Assembly (NCBI GenBank): GCA_945957395.1
Contig: CAMFKE010000007.1
Coordinates: 144,902 to 208,901 of the forward strand
Reading direction: 5' to 3'
Length of the DNA stretch: 64,000 bases
From: an uncultured Opitutia bacterium
GTDB lineage: Bacteria > Verrucomicrobiota > Verrucomicrobiia > Opitutales > UBA953
Part shown: in pieces, positions 17,213 to 26,408 of the stretch
How the letters are laid out: the number at the start of each line of letters is the position of its first letter
Position numbering within the stretch: the stretch's first letter is position 1
Notes under the pieces: model-generated
The model's input: only the letters and a program-made list of their open reading frames with translations
Databases searched by the model: none
Told to the model about the DNA's origin: nothing
Program-made: the position numbers and the translations under genes

Positions 17213-18231
17213 ACAAAGTCGGCATCGTGGGCGCCACCGGCGCGGTCGGTCAAGAAATCCTCGCGCTGCTCGCCTCCCGCAACTTCCCGGTCGCTGAACT
17301 GCGCCCGCTCGCATCCGCCCGCTCGGCCGGCAAAAAGCTGTCCTTCGGCGGCAAGGAATGGACCATCGCCGAAGCCAAACCGGAAGCGTTCGACGACCTC
17401 GACTTCGCCATCTTCTCCGCCGGCGGCGACATCTCGCGCGCCCTCGCCCCCGAGGCCGCCAAGCGCGGCTGCATCGTCATCGACAACTCGTCCGCCTTCC
17501 GCATGCAGGCCGATGTGCCCCTCGTGGTGCCCGAGATCAACGGCGACGCGCTGAAGAAGCACAACAACATCATCGCCAACCCGAACTGCTCCACCGCCAT
17601 CTCGCTCATGGCCATGGCGCCCCTGCACAAGGAGTTCGGCCTCATCCGCTTCTTCGCCTCCACCTACCAGGCCGTCTCCGGCACCGGCGCCGCCGCCATG
17701 CAGGAGCTGCAGGACCAGCTGCACCAGTGGGCCGAGGGCAAGGAGATCACCAAGTCGGTCTACCCGCACCAGATCGCCTTCAACCTCATCCCGCAGGTCG
17801 ATTCCTTCGACGCTTCCGGATACACCAAGGAAGAGCTCAAGATGGTGAACGAGGGCCGCAAGATCCTCAACCACCCGAAGCTCAAGGTCTCCACCACCTG
17901 CGTGCGCGTGCCCGTCCTGCGCGCCCACTCCATCGCCATCTCCGCCGAGTTCGAGAAGCCCGTGTCGGTCGAGCGCGCCCGCGAGGTGATCGCCGCGTTC
18001 CCCGGCGCCGAGGTCATCGACAACCCGGCCAACAAGGAGTACCCGATGCCCTGGTTCCAGTCGGGCAAGGAGAAGTGCGCCGCCGGCCGCATCCGCAAGG
18101 ACGACGCCTTCGACAACGGCCTCTCCCTGTGGGTCGTCGGCGACCAGCTCTGGAAGGGCGCCGCCCTCAACGCCATCCAGATCGCCGAGGAGCTCCACAA
18201 GATGGGCACCCTCAAGCGCAAGGCCAAGTAA
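17206..18231 (+). CDS. asd: Aspartate-semialdehyde dehydrogenase
   Basis: A 341-aa enzyme converting aspartyl phosphate to aspartate semialdehyde with NADPH, the branch point to lysine/DAP, threonine and methionine. The Rossmann motif GIVGATGAVGQEIL is at the N-terminus, and the catalytic Cys128 lies in NPNCSTA. The acyl-binding region around VSGTGAAAMQEL and the catalytic His in LRAHSIAIS are present. Length is normal for the bacterial class. The start codon lies within the start of the divergent L,D-transpeptidase gene, so its promoter must lie inside that gene. A strong terminator follows. Confidence 0.96.
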   Translation: MAYKVGIVGATGAVGQEILALLASRNFPVAELRPLASARSAGKKLSFGGKEWTIAEAKPEAFDDLDFAIFSAGGDISRALAPEAAKRGCIVIDNSSAFRMQADVPLVVPEINGDALKKHNNIIANPNCSTAISLMAMAPLHKEFGLIRFFASTYQAVSGTGAAAMQELQDQLHQWAEGKEITKSVYPHQIAFNLIPQVDSFDASGYTKEELKMVNEGRKILNHPKLKVSTTCVRVPVLRAHSIAISAEFEKPVSVERAREVIAAFPGAEVIDNPANKEYPMPWFQSGKEKCAAGRIRKDDAFDNGLSLWVVGDQLWKGAALNAIQIAEELHKMGTLKRKAK

Positions 18232-18293
18232 GCGCCCCCTTCCGTCGGAGCGCGGGCGTCCCCGCCCGCCGCCTTTGCCGGCAGGACACACCA

Positions 18294-18329
18294 AAAACAC
18301 CCGCATCCGTTTCCGGATGCGGGTGTTTT
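18294..18329. terminator. Bidirectional intrinsic terminator
   Basis: A perfect 16-bp inverted repeat (AAAACACCCGCATCCG / CGGATGCGGGTGTTTT) with a TTTC loop between the convergent asd and ABC-F genes; both flanks give T-runs in their own direction. Confidence 0.92.
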
Positions 18330-18346
18330 GTTTACCCGTAGGGGCG

Positions 18347-20320
18347 CTAGGAGGCCGAGGCCTCGAGGCGGGCGATTTCGTCGGTGAGCGAGCTCCACTC
18401 GGCGTAGGCGGACTCGAGCGCGACCTTGGATTCCTCGTAGGCGTCCATGTCGGCCTTCGTATCCGCGCCGCGCTGGAAGAAGGCGGGATCCATCATGGCC
18501 TCCTCGCGCGCGGCGTTGGAGACCTCCAACTCGCCGATGCGCTTCTCCACCGCGGCGGCCTTCTTGCGCAGCGGCGCGATCAGCTTGTTCAGGTCGCCGC
18601 CTCGCGCCTTCGCGGGAGCAGCCGGCACGACCTCGGCGGGAGCGAGCTTGCCGGGCGCGGCGGCGAGCTTGCCGGGCGCGGCCGCCGGGGCGTCGAGCGC
18701 GGCGGCGCGTTCGGCGGCGGTGGCCTCCAGGTAATACGAGACATTGCCGTGGAAGGTGCGGATGCCGCCTTTGCGCACCTCGATCACCTTCGTCACGATC
18801 GGGTCGAGGAAGTCGCGGTCGTGCGACACGACGACGACGGTGCCGGGGAAGTTCTTGATGGCGTCGGTGAGCACCGCCTTGGACTTCATGTCCAGGTGGT
18901 TGGTGGGCTCGTCGAGGATGAGGCAGTTGAACGGGCGCAGCAGCATGCGCGCCAGCGCGAGTCGGTTGCGCTCGCCGCCGGAGAGCACGCGTACGGGCTT
19001 CTCGGCGTCGGGGCCCTTGAAGAGGAAGGCGCCCAGCAGGGTGCGCAGGCGCGTGTTGCCCTCGCCGGAAGCGACCTCGTTGACCGTCTCATACACGGTG
19101 AGCGTCGGGTCGAGTTCGTTCGCCTGGTGCTGGGCGAAGTAGGAGATGGCGGAGTTGGGCCCCTCGATGCGCTCGCCGCCGGTGAGCGGCTCGCGACCGG
19201 CCAGCATCTTCACGAAGGTGGATTTGCCGGCGCCGTTGACGCCCACGATGGCCACGCGGTCGCCGCGCTCCAGGCGGAAGTCGACCTTCTTGAACACGCA
19301 CAGGTCGTCGTACCACTTCGACATCTCGGCGAACTCCAGCACCACCTGACCGCTGCGCGGGGGGGCGGGGAAGCGGAAGCCGATCTGCGACTTGTCCTCC
19401 TCCTTGTACACCACGCGCTCCAGCTTCTCCAAAAACTTGATGCGGCTCTGCACCTGCGTGGCCTTGTTGGCGCTGGCGCGGAAGCGGTTGATGAAGTCCA
19501 TGTGGTGCTCGATCTCGCGCTGCTGGATTTCCCAGGCCTTGCGCAGCTGCTCGCGGCGCTCGGCGCTGGTGGTCTTGTAGTACGAGTAGTTGCCCTGGTA
19601 GGCCTCGAGTTGCCCGTCGCCCTCGAGAGCGAAGGTGCGCGTGGTCACGCTGTCGAGGAACGCGCGGTCGTGAGACACCAGCATGACGGCGCCGCGGTAG
19701 CGGTTGAGCCAGTTTTCCAGCCAGGCCTGCGACTCGATGTCGAGGTGGTTGGTGGGCTCGTCCATGAGCAGCAGCGACGGTTCGCGCAGCAACAGTTTGG
19801 CGAGCGCGATGCGCATCTGCCAGCCGCCGGAGAACTCGCCGGTGTCGCGGGTCATGTCGGACATGGAGAAGCCCAGGCCGAGCAGCACGCGCTCCACGCG
19901 CGGCCGGATCTTCTGCGGCTCCGCGTCGGCGAGCTGGTCCTCCCACTCGGCGATGATGTCGAGCGTCTCCATGTACTCGTCGGACGACGGGTCCATGGAG
20001 TCCAGCCGGTCGCCGGCGGCGTCGATGGCCGGGCGCAGCGCGAGCACCTCGGCGAACGCGGTCTCCACCTCGTCCACGAGGGTCTTGCCGTGGCACTCCA
20101 CGCCGTCCTGCGGCAGGTAGCCCAACGAGATGCCCTTGGCATTCTTGATTGTGGCGTCGTCCGGCTCGATGAGGCCGGCGAGCATCTTGAGCAGCGTGGA
20201 CTTGCCCGCGCCGTTGGGCCCGACGAGGCCCACGCGGTCGTGCATGGCGACGGTGAACGCGCAGCCCTCGAAAATGATTTTCGGGCCGAACTGGAGTCGC
20301 AGGTTCTCGTAGGAGATCAT
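18347..20320 (-). CDS. ABC-F family ATPase (ribosome-associated type)
   Basis: A 657-aa soluble protein with two ABC ATPase domains and no membrane segments. Domain 1 has GPNGAGKSTLLKML, the signature FSGGWQMRIALAKLL and Walker B LLLMDEPTNHLD. Domain 2 has GVNGAGKSTFVKML, LSGGERNRLALARMLL and LILDEPTNHLD. The interdomain linker (residues ~240-300) is long and charged, and a C-terminal coiled coil (~560-650) follows an Ala/Pro/Lys-rich stretch with repeated APGKLA units. This layout fits the Uup/YheS-like ABC-F proteins, which act on ribosomes rather than in transport. The subgroup is not certain. The start at 20320 was chosen over an upstream ATG because MISYENLRLQFG is the canonical N-terminus. 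Confidence 0.9.
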   Translation of the reverse strand: MISYENLRLQFGPKIIFEGCAFTVAMHDRVGLVGPNGAGKSTLLKMLAGLIEPDDATIKNAKGISLGYLPQDGVECHGKTLVDEVETAFAEVLALRPAIDAAGDRLDSMDPSSDEYMETLDIIAEWEDQLADAEPQKIRPRVERVLLGLGFSMSDMTRDTGEFSGGWQMRIALAKLLLREPSLLLMDEPTNHLDIESQAWLENWLNRYRGAVMLVSHDRAFLDSVTTRTFALEGDGQLEAYQGNYSYYKTTSAERREQLRKAWEIQQREIEHHMDFINRFRASANKATQVQSRIKFLEKLERVVYKEEDKSQIGFRFPAPPRSGQVVLEFAEMSKWYDDLCVFKKVDFRLERGDRVAIVGVNGAGKSTFVKMLAGREPLTGGERIEGPNSAISYFAQHQANELDPTLTVYETVNEVASGEGNTRLRTLLGAFLFKGPDAEKPVRVLSGGERNRLALARMLLRPFNCLILDEPTNHLDMKSKAVLTDAIKNFPGTVVVVSHDRDFLDPIVTKVIEVRKGGIRTFHGNVSYYLEATAAERAAALDAPAAAPGKLAAAPGKLAPAEVVPAAPAKARGGDLNKLIAPLRKKAAAVEKRIGELEVSNAAREEAMMDPAFFQRGADTKADMDAYEESKVALESAYAEWSSLTDEIARLEASAS

Positions 20321-20412
20321 GCGCGGGCGGTATGGGCATACGGCGCGGCAGGCCAAGCGATTTCACCCGCCGCGCCCGGAATGCGCCCGGCCGGCGCCGC
20401 CGGAGGAGTCGC

Positions 20413-20446
20413 AAAAAAAGGCCGCCCCGGAAACAGGGCGGCCTTT
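20413..20446 (-). terminator. Intrinsic terminator after gcvP
   Basis: An 11-bp perfect stem (AAAGGCCGCCC / GGGCGGCCTTT on the + strand). The A7 run on its left becomes a T7 tract for the leftward gcvP transcript, which ends 26 nt away. Confidence 0.88.
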
Positions 20447-20471
20447 GTCACGGGAGTGACCCCGTCGAGAC

Positions 20472-23456
20472 TCAGAGGGCGGCGAGGATCTTGGCCTTGA
20501 TCGCGGGCACCGGCAGGTTGGCCAGTTCGGTGGGAGCGAGGCGATTGGGGATGATCGCGGGCAGCTTGGTGAGCTTTTCCGAGAGGATCGGGGCGCGGTT
20601 GGCGGCCACATCGTCCACGCGGTCGATGGGCGTGAAGCGCGGGGCGTTCACCAGCACGCGAGCGTCCTGACGGACGAGCTCGATGATGCCGGCGACCACT
20701 TCGCCGAAACGGTCGAGCTCGGCCTTGGTGTAGGACTCGGCGGGCTCGATCATGAGGCCGAACACCTCGGGGAAGGCGACGGTCGGGGCGTGGTAGCCGA
20801 AGTCGAGGAACAGCTTGCCGATGCGGCCGATGGCGGCGGACTTGGGCACGCCGGCGGCTTCGATCTTTTTGAAGTCCTCGTCGGTGAGCGTGAGGATGAA
20901 CTCGTGCATGCGCGGCATGGAGTGCGCGGCGGCGGGCAGCGAGGGGTACACGCCGGGAGAGAGCTTCGTGAAGAGGTAGCGCGCGGAGACGACGGCCACG
21001 GCGGACATGCGCTTCACGCCCTCCTTGCCGAGGCGCTGCAGGTAGGTGTACACGCGCACCTTGTGGGCGAAGTTGCCGTAGTGGCGGTGGAACTCGCCGC
21101 AGCTCTTGGGCGCCTTGAAGGTGACGAACTTGTCGCCTTCCTTGCGGACCTGGATGCCGGGGATGAAGTCCACGAGGAGCTTCGACACGCCGACCATGCC
21201 GTCGCCGGGGCCGCCTCCGCCGTGCGGGACGGACCAGGTCTTGTGAAGGTTGTTGTGCACGGCGTCGACGCCGAGCTTGTCCAGGTCGAGCCAGCCGGCG
21301 ATGGCGTTCATGTTGGCGCCGTCCATGTACACGAGGCCGCCTTCGGCGTGAATGCGCTCGGCCATGTGCTTGAAGTTGATCTCGAAGATGCCCGAGGTGT
21401 TCGGGTTGGTGCACATCACGCCGCACACGCGGCCCTTGTACTTGGCCAGGTTTTCCTCGAGGTCGGCGAGGTCCACGGAACCGTCCGGCGCGGCCTTGAT
21501 CACGACGATGCCGTAGTGGACGCCGTCGATCTTGCGCACATCGAGACCGGCGGTGGCGGCGGTGGCGAAGTTGGTGCCGTGCGAGCTGTTGGGGATGAGG
21601 ATGATGTTGCGGTTGAAGTCACCGCGGGCGCGGTGGTAGGCTTGGAACATCTTGATGCCGACCAGTTCGCCCTGGGCGCCGGCCACGGGCTGCGTGACCA
21701 CGCCGGCGAGGCCGGTGATGCCCTTGAACCATTCCTGATGCTGGTAGATGACCTCCAGGCAGCCCTGCACGTCCTCGGCGGGGGCCTGCGGGTGCGCGGC
21801 GGTGAAGCCTTCGAGACCGGCGGCCCAGTCGTTGATGTACGGGTTGTACTTCATCGTGCAGGAACCGAGCGGGAAGCATCCGGTATCCGGAGACACATTC
21901 TGCTCGGCGAGGCGCGTGTAGAAGTCCTTCAGCTCGGCGACGGAGAAGGAGGGCAGGTCGACGGCTTCGGAGCGCAGGAGGGCGGCGGGCACTTCGGCCA
22001 CCTTGCCGGCGCCGGAAGACTTGCCGTAGAGGCCCTCGAAGAAGGCGACGAGCTTGGCGCAATCGGCTTCGGACTGGAGGTCGGAGAAGGAGACCTTGAG
22101 CAGGCTGCAACCGCAGGGGGTGCGGCCGGTGATGTCCACGCCCACATGCAGGCCGGCGGCGCGACCCTTCTGGATCACGGCGGAGGCGGGCTCGGGGAGA
22201 ATGAGGGAGAACTCGTTCCAGAAGGCCTGGTCGGCGTAGCAGACCTTCAGGCCGGGGATGCCGGCGAGCTTGGCGGCCACGGCGGAGGCGCTCTTGCGGC
22301 CGGCGGTGGCGGAGGCGCTCATGCCGGCCTCGCCGCGCTCGAGGATGGCGGCGCCGGCGATGGTGGCGATGTAGGCCTGGTTGGAGCAGATGTTGGAAGT
22401 GGCCTTGTCGCGGCGGATGTGTTGCTCGCGGGTGCTCAGCACCATCACGAGGCAGTCGCGGCCGGCGGTGTCCTTGGCGCGGCCGACGAATCGGCCGGGC
22501 GTGGCGCGCACATCGTTCTTGGTGGCGTCGTTGTAGCGCACGGCGAAGAAGCCCAGGCCGGGGCCGCCGAAGTTGGCGCCGATGGCGAGGTGCTGGGCTT
22601 CGCCGCAGAGGATGTCGGCGCCCTTCCTGCCGTACTTGGCGGGCTGCTTGAGGCCGCCGGTGGCGAGCAGCATGGGGTCGACGACGGCGACGGACTTGGC
22701 GCCGAGGTCGGCGGCCAGGTCGGTGAGCGCGTCCACATCCTCGAGCAGGCCGAGGTTGTTGACCTGGGGGAAGACGATGCCGCCGAGGCGGGCGCCGAGC
22801 TTGGCGGCTTCGGCGCGGAGGGTTTCCACGGAGAGACGGCCGGTCTTCTCGTCGGGCTTCACGAACACGAGGTTCGTGCGGGTGTCGACGGTGTGGGTCT
22901 TGAGGACCTCGAGATCGTTGGGGAAGAGGTTGGCGGCGACGATGACGGTGTCGGCCTTGTCATTGAGGCGCAGGGCGCAGCAGACGGCCTCGAAGAGCGC
23001 GGTGGAGCGGTCGTAGAGGGAGCAGTTGACGGCCTCGAAGCCGGTGAGGGCGGCCAGGGCGCACTGGTAGATCCAGAGGGTGGCGAGGGTGCCTTGGGAG
23101 CGCTCGGGCTGGTAGGGGGTGTAGGTCGTCGTGAGGTTGCGGATACCGCAGACAAAGGGGACGATGGACTGGGTCTTGTAGACCTGGAGGCCGTCGCCGA
23201 GGAAGGGCGTAAGGTTGTTGTTCTTCTTGGCGAGCGCGGCCATGCGGTCGGCCAGTTCCTGGTAGCCGAGTTCCGCGGGCAGGTTCAGCTCTCCGGAGAA
23301 CTTCACATCGTCGGCGATGTGGCTGTAGAGATCGGCGAACTTGGAGGCGCCCACGGCCTTGAGCATCTCGGCGATGTCCTGTTCGGACGCCGGGATGTAG
23401 TGGCGGGCGAGCTCGCGCGGGAACTTCGCGGGATCATACGGCAGGACTTGAGGCAT
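20472..23456 (-). CDS. gcvP: Glycine dehydrogenase (decarboxylating), P-protein of the glycine cleavage system
   Basis: A 994-aa fused P-protein that decarboxylates glycine using PLP and transfers the aminomethyl group to GcvH lipoate. The N-terminal half begins RHYIPASEQDIAEML and contains GIRNLTTTYTPYQPERSQG. The C-terminal half carries the PLP lysine region VHNNLHKTWSVPHGGGGPG and the IPNSSHGTNFATAATAG segment. Full length, with both halves in one chain, is normal for the single-subunit form. gcvT and gcvH are not in the window. The ATG at 23456 starts the canonical N-terminus; the frame is open a further 285 nt upstream, but that part does not look coding. No glycine riboswitch was recognised upstream. 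Confidence 0.95.
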   Translation of the reverse strand: MPQVLPYDPAKFPRELARHYIPASEQDIAEMLKAVGASKFADLYSHIADDVKFSGELNLPAELGYQELADRMAALAKKNNNLTPFLGDGLQVYKTQSIVPFVCGIRNLTTTYTPYQPERSQGTLATLWIYQCALAALTGFEAVNCSLYDRSTALFEAVCCALRLNDKADTVIVAANLFPNDLEVLKTHTVDTRTNLVFVKPDEKTGRLSVETLRAEAAKLGARLGGIVFPQVNNLGLLEDVDALTDLAADLGAKSVAVVDPMLLATGGLKQPAKYGRKGADILCGEAQHLAIGANFGGPGLGFFAVRYNDATKNDVRATPGRFVGRAKDTAGRDCLVMVLSTREQHIRRDKATSNICSNQAYIATIAGAAILERGEAGMSASATAGRKSASAVAAKLAGIPGLKVCYADQAFWNEFSLILPEPASAVIQKGRAAGLHVGVDITGRTPCGCSLLKVSFSDLQSEADCAKLVAFFEGLYGKSSGAGKVAEVPAALLRSEAVDLPSFSVAELKDFYTRLAEQNVSPDTGCFPLGSCTMKYNPYINDWAAGLEGFTAAHPQAPAEDVQGCLEVIYQHQEWFKGITGLAGVVTQPVAGAQGELVGIKMFQAYHRARGDFNRNIILIPNSSHGTNFATAATAGLDVRKIDGVHYGIVVIKAAPDGSVDLADLEENLAKYKGRVCGVMCTNPNTSGIFEINFKHMAERIHAEGGLVYMDGANMNAIAGWLDLDKLGVDAVHNNLHKTWSVPHGGGGPGDGMVGVSKLLVDFIPGIQVRKEGDKFVTFKAPKSCGEFHRHYGNFAHKVRVYTYLQRLGKEGVKRMSAVAVVSARYLFTKLSPGVYPSLPAAAHSMPRMHEFILTLTDEDFKKIEAAGVPKSAAIGRIGKLFLDFGYHAPTVAFPEVFGLMIEPAESYTKAELDRFGEVVAGIIELVRQDARVLVNAPRFTPIDRVDDVAANRAPILSEKLTKLPAIIPNRLAPTELANLPVPAIKAKILAAL

Positions 23457-23758
23457 GGTCGGCTGTGGCTGGTGTTTTGGAAAGGAGAAGCCCCCTGCGG
23501 AAGTCGGGGGAAGGCGGGCAATCAAACCGGCGGAACGCGACCGGCAAGGCGTTACCCGTCGAATTCGCGGCGCCCCCTCCGGCCTCGCAAAAAATGGGGT
23601 CAATTCCCCGCAGTCGCGCACGGTGAGAGTGTCGCGTCCTTCAGTTTTGAGTTTCCGCCCCGAGCAAAACCGCAATGCATGCCGGCCCGCCAAGGCGGGC
23701 GCGCCCCGGCGCGACTTTCCTGAAAACCGACTTTCAAACACCCACCACCCTCGTCCCC
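23457..23758. other. Divergent intergenic region between gcvP and dapF-like gene
   Basis: A 302-nt gap between divergent start codons that should hold promoters for both genes. The only structures I see are a small GC hairpin (CCCGCC/GGCGGG near 23694-23711) and an AT-richer patch at 23641-23680. It was checked for a glycine riboswitch reading toward gcvP and none was recognised. Confidence 0.4.
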
Positions 23759-24613
23759 ATGCGCTTCCACAAGTACCACGCCCTCGGCAACGACTACCTG
23801 GTCCTCGACCCGGCCGACTGCGCCGGCAAGGTCCCCACCGTCGAGGAGATCGTCAAGATCTGCCACCGCCACTACGGCCTGGGCTCCGACGGCATCCTGT
23901 TCGGCCCCACCCTGCAGCCCGACGGCGCGTTCGGTCTGCGCATCTTCAACCCCGACGGCTCCGAGGCCGAGAAGTCCGGAAACGGCATCCGCATCTTCGC
24001 CCGCTACCTGTGGGACACCAAGAAGGCCGGCGACGCCCCCTTCAAGATCCACACGCCCGGCGGCCTCGTCACCTGCGTGGTGCGCGAAGGCGGCAAGCGC
24101 ATCACCGTGGACATGGGCTCGGTCAGCTTCCGCGCCCCCAAGATTCCCGTGACCGGCCCCGACCGCGAGGTCATCGGCGAGAAGATCACCGTGCTCGACC
24201 GCGAGTTCACCTTCCACGCCGCGACCGTGGGCAACCCGCACTGCGTGATCCCGGTGCCGGAAGCCACGCCCGAGCTGGCGCAGAAGTACGGCCCGCACAT
24301 CGAGCGCCACCCGCTCTTCCCGAACCGCACGAACGTGCAGTTCCTCAGCGCCATCGACCGCAACAACATCCGCATCGAGATCTGGGAGCGCGGCGCCGGC
24401 TACACCTACGCCTCCGGCTCCAGCTCCTCCGCCTCCGCCGCCATCGCGCACAAGATCGGCATGGTGGACCGCGATGTCACCGTGCACATGCCCGGGGGCG
24501 TCATCGAGATCGGCATCGGCGAAGGCTACGCCATCACCATGACCGGCCCCACCACCCCGGTGGGCGTCTACGCCATGAACCCCGAGGTCATCTCGCAGCA
24601 GGTGAAGCTCTGA
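23759..24613 (+). CDS. DapF-like (diaminopimelate epimerase family) protein lacking both catalytic cysteines
   Basis: A 284-aa protein with full-length DapF architecture: MRFHKYHALGNDYLVLD at the N-terminus, RIFNPDGSEAEKSGNGIRIF at residues 61-80, VGNPHCVIPV and ERGAGYTYASGSSSSASAA at 210-228. In canonical DapF two cysteines act as the acid/base pair that inverts the alpha carbon of DAP, in CGNG and ACGxG contexts. Here both are serine (Ser73 and Ser219, codon TCC each), while the surrounding loops and the substrate-binding Asn/Arg residues remain. It may be a variant epimerase, an isomerase of another substrate, or a paralogue with the true dapF elsewhere. The start follows a C-rich leader. 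A strong terminator follows. Confidence 0.85.
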   Translation: MRFHKYHALGNDYLVLDPADCAGKVPTVEEIVKICHRHYGLGSDGILFGPTLQPDGAFGLRIFNPDGSEAEKSGNGIRIFARYLWDTKKAGDAPFKIHTPGGLVTCVVREGGKRITVDMGSVSFRAPKIPVTGPDREVIGEKITVLDREFTFHAATVGNPHCVIPVPEATPELAQKYGPHIERHPLFPNRTNVQFLSAIDRNNIRIEIWERGAGYTYASGSSSSASAAIAHKIGMVDRDVTVHMPGGVIEIGIGEGYAITMTGPTTPVGVYAMNPEVISQQVKL

Positions 24614-24640
24614 GCGCCCGCCCCGCGGATCCGCTTCGCG

Positions 24641-24676
24641 AAACGGCCCCCGGTCTTCCGGGGGCCGTTTGTTTTT
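24641..24676 (+). terminator. Intrinsic terminator after the dapF-like gene
   Basis: A 13-bp perfect stem (AAACGGCCCCCGG / CCGGGGGCCGTTT), TCTT loop, followed by GTTTTTC. Confidence 0.92.
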
Positions 24677-24752
24677 CAACGACCCCGGCGCGGGAGACCG
24701 CCCCCGACGGCGCGCTTGCAATTCCGTCGCCGCGGCGCGCAATGCGCGGGCG

Positions 24753-25283
24753 ATGAGCGAGCACCCCTGGTACTGCATACGCGCGCAGCCGAAGCGCGAG
24801 GCGCTCGCCGCCTCGCAACTGGCGACGCTGCCCGGCGTGCGCGTGTTCCACCCGCGCGTGAAGTTCATCCGACGCGGCGCGCAGGGCCTCAAGGCCGCCC
24901 AGGAGCCGCTGTTCCCGGGTTACCTGTTCGCCTCCTTCGACTTCCTCGAGTCCGGAAAACAGGTCGGCTACACGCGCGGCGTCGCCCGCATCGTGCGCCG
25001 CAACAACCTCGAACCGGCCGAGGTGCCTGCCGGCGTGATGGCCGGCCTCTTCGCGCTCGCTCCCGAAGGGCTGGTGCTCGCGGGCGACCCCGAGTTCAAG
25101 GTCGGCGACGCCGTGCGCGTCATCTCGGGCGTGTTCGCCGGCACCGAGACGACCGTGACGCGCCTTCTCCCCGGGGAACGGCGCGTGGCGGTGCTGCTGC
25201 GCCTGCTCGGCGGCGACCGCGAGATCATCCTGGAAAGCGGGCACCTCGACCTGCCCGACGCCGACCCGCGCAAGCGCCTCTGA
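24753..25283 (+). CDS. NusG-family transcription elongation factor paralogue (RfaH-like)
   Basis: A 176-aa protein with an N-terminal NGN domain ([18 protein letters not shown] at residues 6-23, [12 protein letters not shown] at ~51-62, and VARIVRRNN) and a C-terminal KOW-type segment ([21 protein letters not shown] at ~115-135). NusG proteins bind the RNA polymerase clamp to promote processivity. Because it stands alone, away from secE/rplK, it is more likely a specialised paralogue like RfaH, which acts on selected operons, than housekeeping NusG. No ops-like element was identified in the window. It is followed by hprK after 70 nt. Confidence 0.82.
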   Translation: MSEHPWYCIRAQPKREALAASQLATLPGVRVFHPRVKFIRRGAQGLKAAQEPLFPGYLFASFDFLESGKQVGYTRGVARIVRRNNLEPAEVPAGVMAGLFALAPEGLVLAGDPEFKVGDAVRVISGVFAGTETTVTRLLPGERRVAVLLRLLGGDREIILESGHLDLPDADPRKRL

Positions 25284-25353
25284 ACACGCGCGTTGGCTCA
25301 TTCGCGCATTGCCTCACGCGACCGCCTTTCCACATTGCGGTCGCATTTCCCCC

Positions 25354-26334
25354 ATGAGCGCAGCCACCCACTCCGGTCCGTCCGAAGCCTCCTCCAAGGT
25401 CAACCCCGTCACGGTCCGCCAGTTCTACGAAGACTACAAGGACGCGCTCCAGATGGAGATCCTCGCGGGCGAGGCCGGCCTGGACAACCTGATCGGCGAG
25501 AAGACGCTCAACCGCCCCGCCCTCGCGCTCACCGGATACTTCAAACACTTCGCCAACGAGCGCCTGCAGCTCTTCGGCGCCGGCGAGATGGCCTACCTGC
25601 GCGACCTGCGCGAGGAGACCCAGGCGGTCATCCTGGAGGAGATCCTCTCCAAGCACGTCCCGGGCATCATCATCTCGCGCGGACTCTCCCCCACCAAGTC
25701 CATGCTGCGCGTGGCCGAGGAGTTCAAGACCCCGGTCATCCGCAGCCATTTCAAGTCCAAGGACTTCACCGCCGAAGCCACGCTGCACCTGGAGGAGAAG
25801 TTCGCGCCGCGCGGCTCGCTGCACGCCACCTTCATCGACATCAAGGGCGTGGGCGTGCTCATGCGCGGCGGCTCAGGCGTCGGCAAATCCGAGTGCGCCC
25901 TGGCGCTCATCGAGCGCGGCCACTCCCTCGTGGCCGACGACTATGTGCAGGTGCGCCATGTGGGCGACCGCGAGGTCATCGGCTCCGCCAAGGACCTCAA
26001 CCGCGGCTTCATGGAGTGCCGCGGCATCGGCATCATCAATGTCGCCCAGATGTTCGGCATCCGCTCCGTGCGCCGCGACAAGAGCATCGACCTGGTCATC
26101 ACCTTCAAGCTCTGGCAGCCCGGCATGGAGGAGGAACGCACCGGATTGGACGGCGAAATGTTCAGGATCCTCGACCGCGAGATCCCGCATGTCACGCTGC
26201 CCGTGCGCCCCGGCCGAGACATGGCCCGACTCGTCGAGGTCGCCGCCATGGTGCACTCGCTCAAGGCCATGGGCTACGACCCCGCCAAGGAATTCAACGA
26301 CCGCCTCATGGCGCACCTCGGCGCCGGCGCCTGA
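25354..26334 (+). CDS. hprK: HPr kinase/phosphorylase
   Basis: A 326-aa bifunctional enzyme that phosphorylates and dephosphorylates a serine of HPr (or an HPr-like protein). The P-loop GGSGVGKS is at residues 172-179, followed by the Asp pair of VADDYV. The family signature [16 protein letters not shown] lies near residues 216-231. The N-terminal domain of ~140 residues is the regular HprK N-domain. No PTS sugar transporter, ptsH or ptsI is nearby, so it probably serves regulatory rather than sugar-uptake signalling. The start at 25354 follows TTTCCCCC; an in-frame ATG at 25309 is less likely. A terminator follows. Confidence 0.94.
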   Translation: MSAATHSGPSEASSKVNPVTVRQFYEDYKDALQMEILAGEAGLDNLIGEKTLNRPALALTGYFKHFANERLQLFGAGEMAYLRDLREETQAVILEEILSKHVPGIIISRGLSPTKSMLRVAEEFKTPVIRSHFKSKDFTAEATLHLEEKFAPRGSLHATFIDIKGVGVLMRGGSGVGKSECALALIERGHSLVADDYVQVRHVGDREVIGSAKDLNRGFMECRGIGIINVAQMFGIRSVRRDKSIDLVITFKLWQPGMEEERTGLDGEMFRILDREIPHVTLPVRPGRDMARLVEVAAMVHSLKAMGYDPAKEFNDRLMAHLGAGA

Positions 26335-26366
26335 CAAAGACCCGCGGGGGGAACGCTCCGTGCGAG

Positions 26367-26399
26367 CCGGCGACGCGCCACGCGCATCGCCGGTTTTTT
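26367..26399 (+). terminator. Intrinsic terminator after hprK
   Basis: A CCGGCGA/TCGCCGG stem (7 bp) with inner CGCG/CGCG pairing, followed by TTTTTT. It separates hprK from the convergent umuC. Confidence 0.88.
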
Positions 26400-26408
26400 G
26401 CGCCCCGC

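Noticed and set aside
20790..23723. 977-aa antisense open frame over gcvP
   Set aside because: Composition artefact of GC-rich codons; the opposite strand encodes a complete P-protein with all motifs.
23457..23758. Glycine riboswitch upstream of gcvP
   Set aside because: The characteristic glycine aptamer core segments were not found on the minus strand in this gap.
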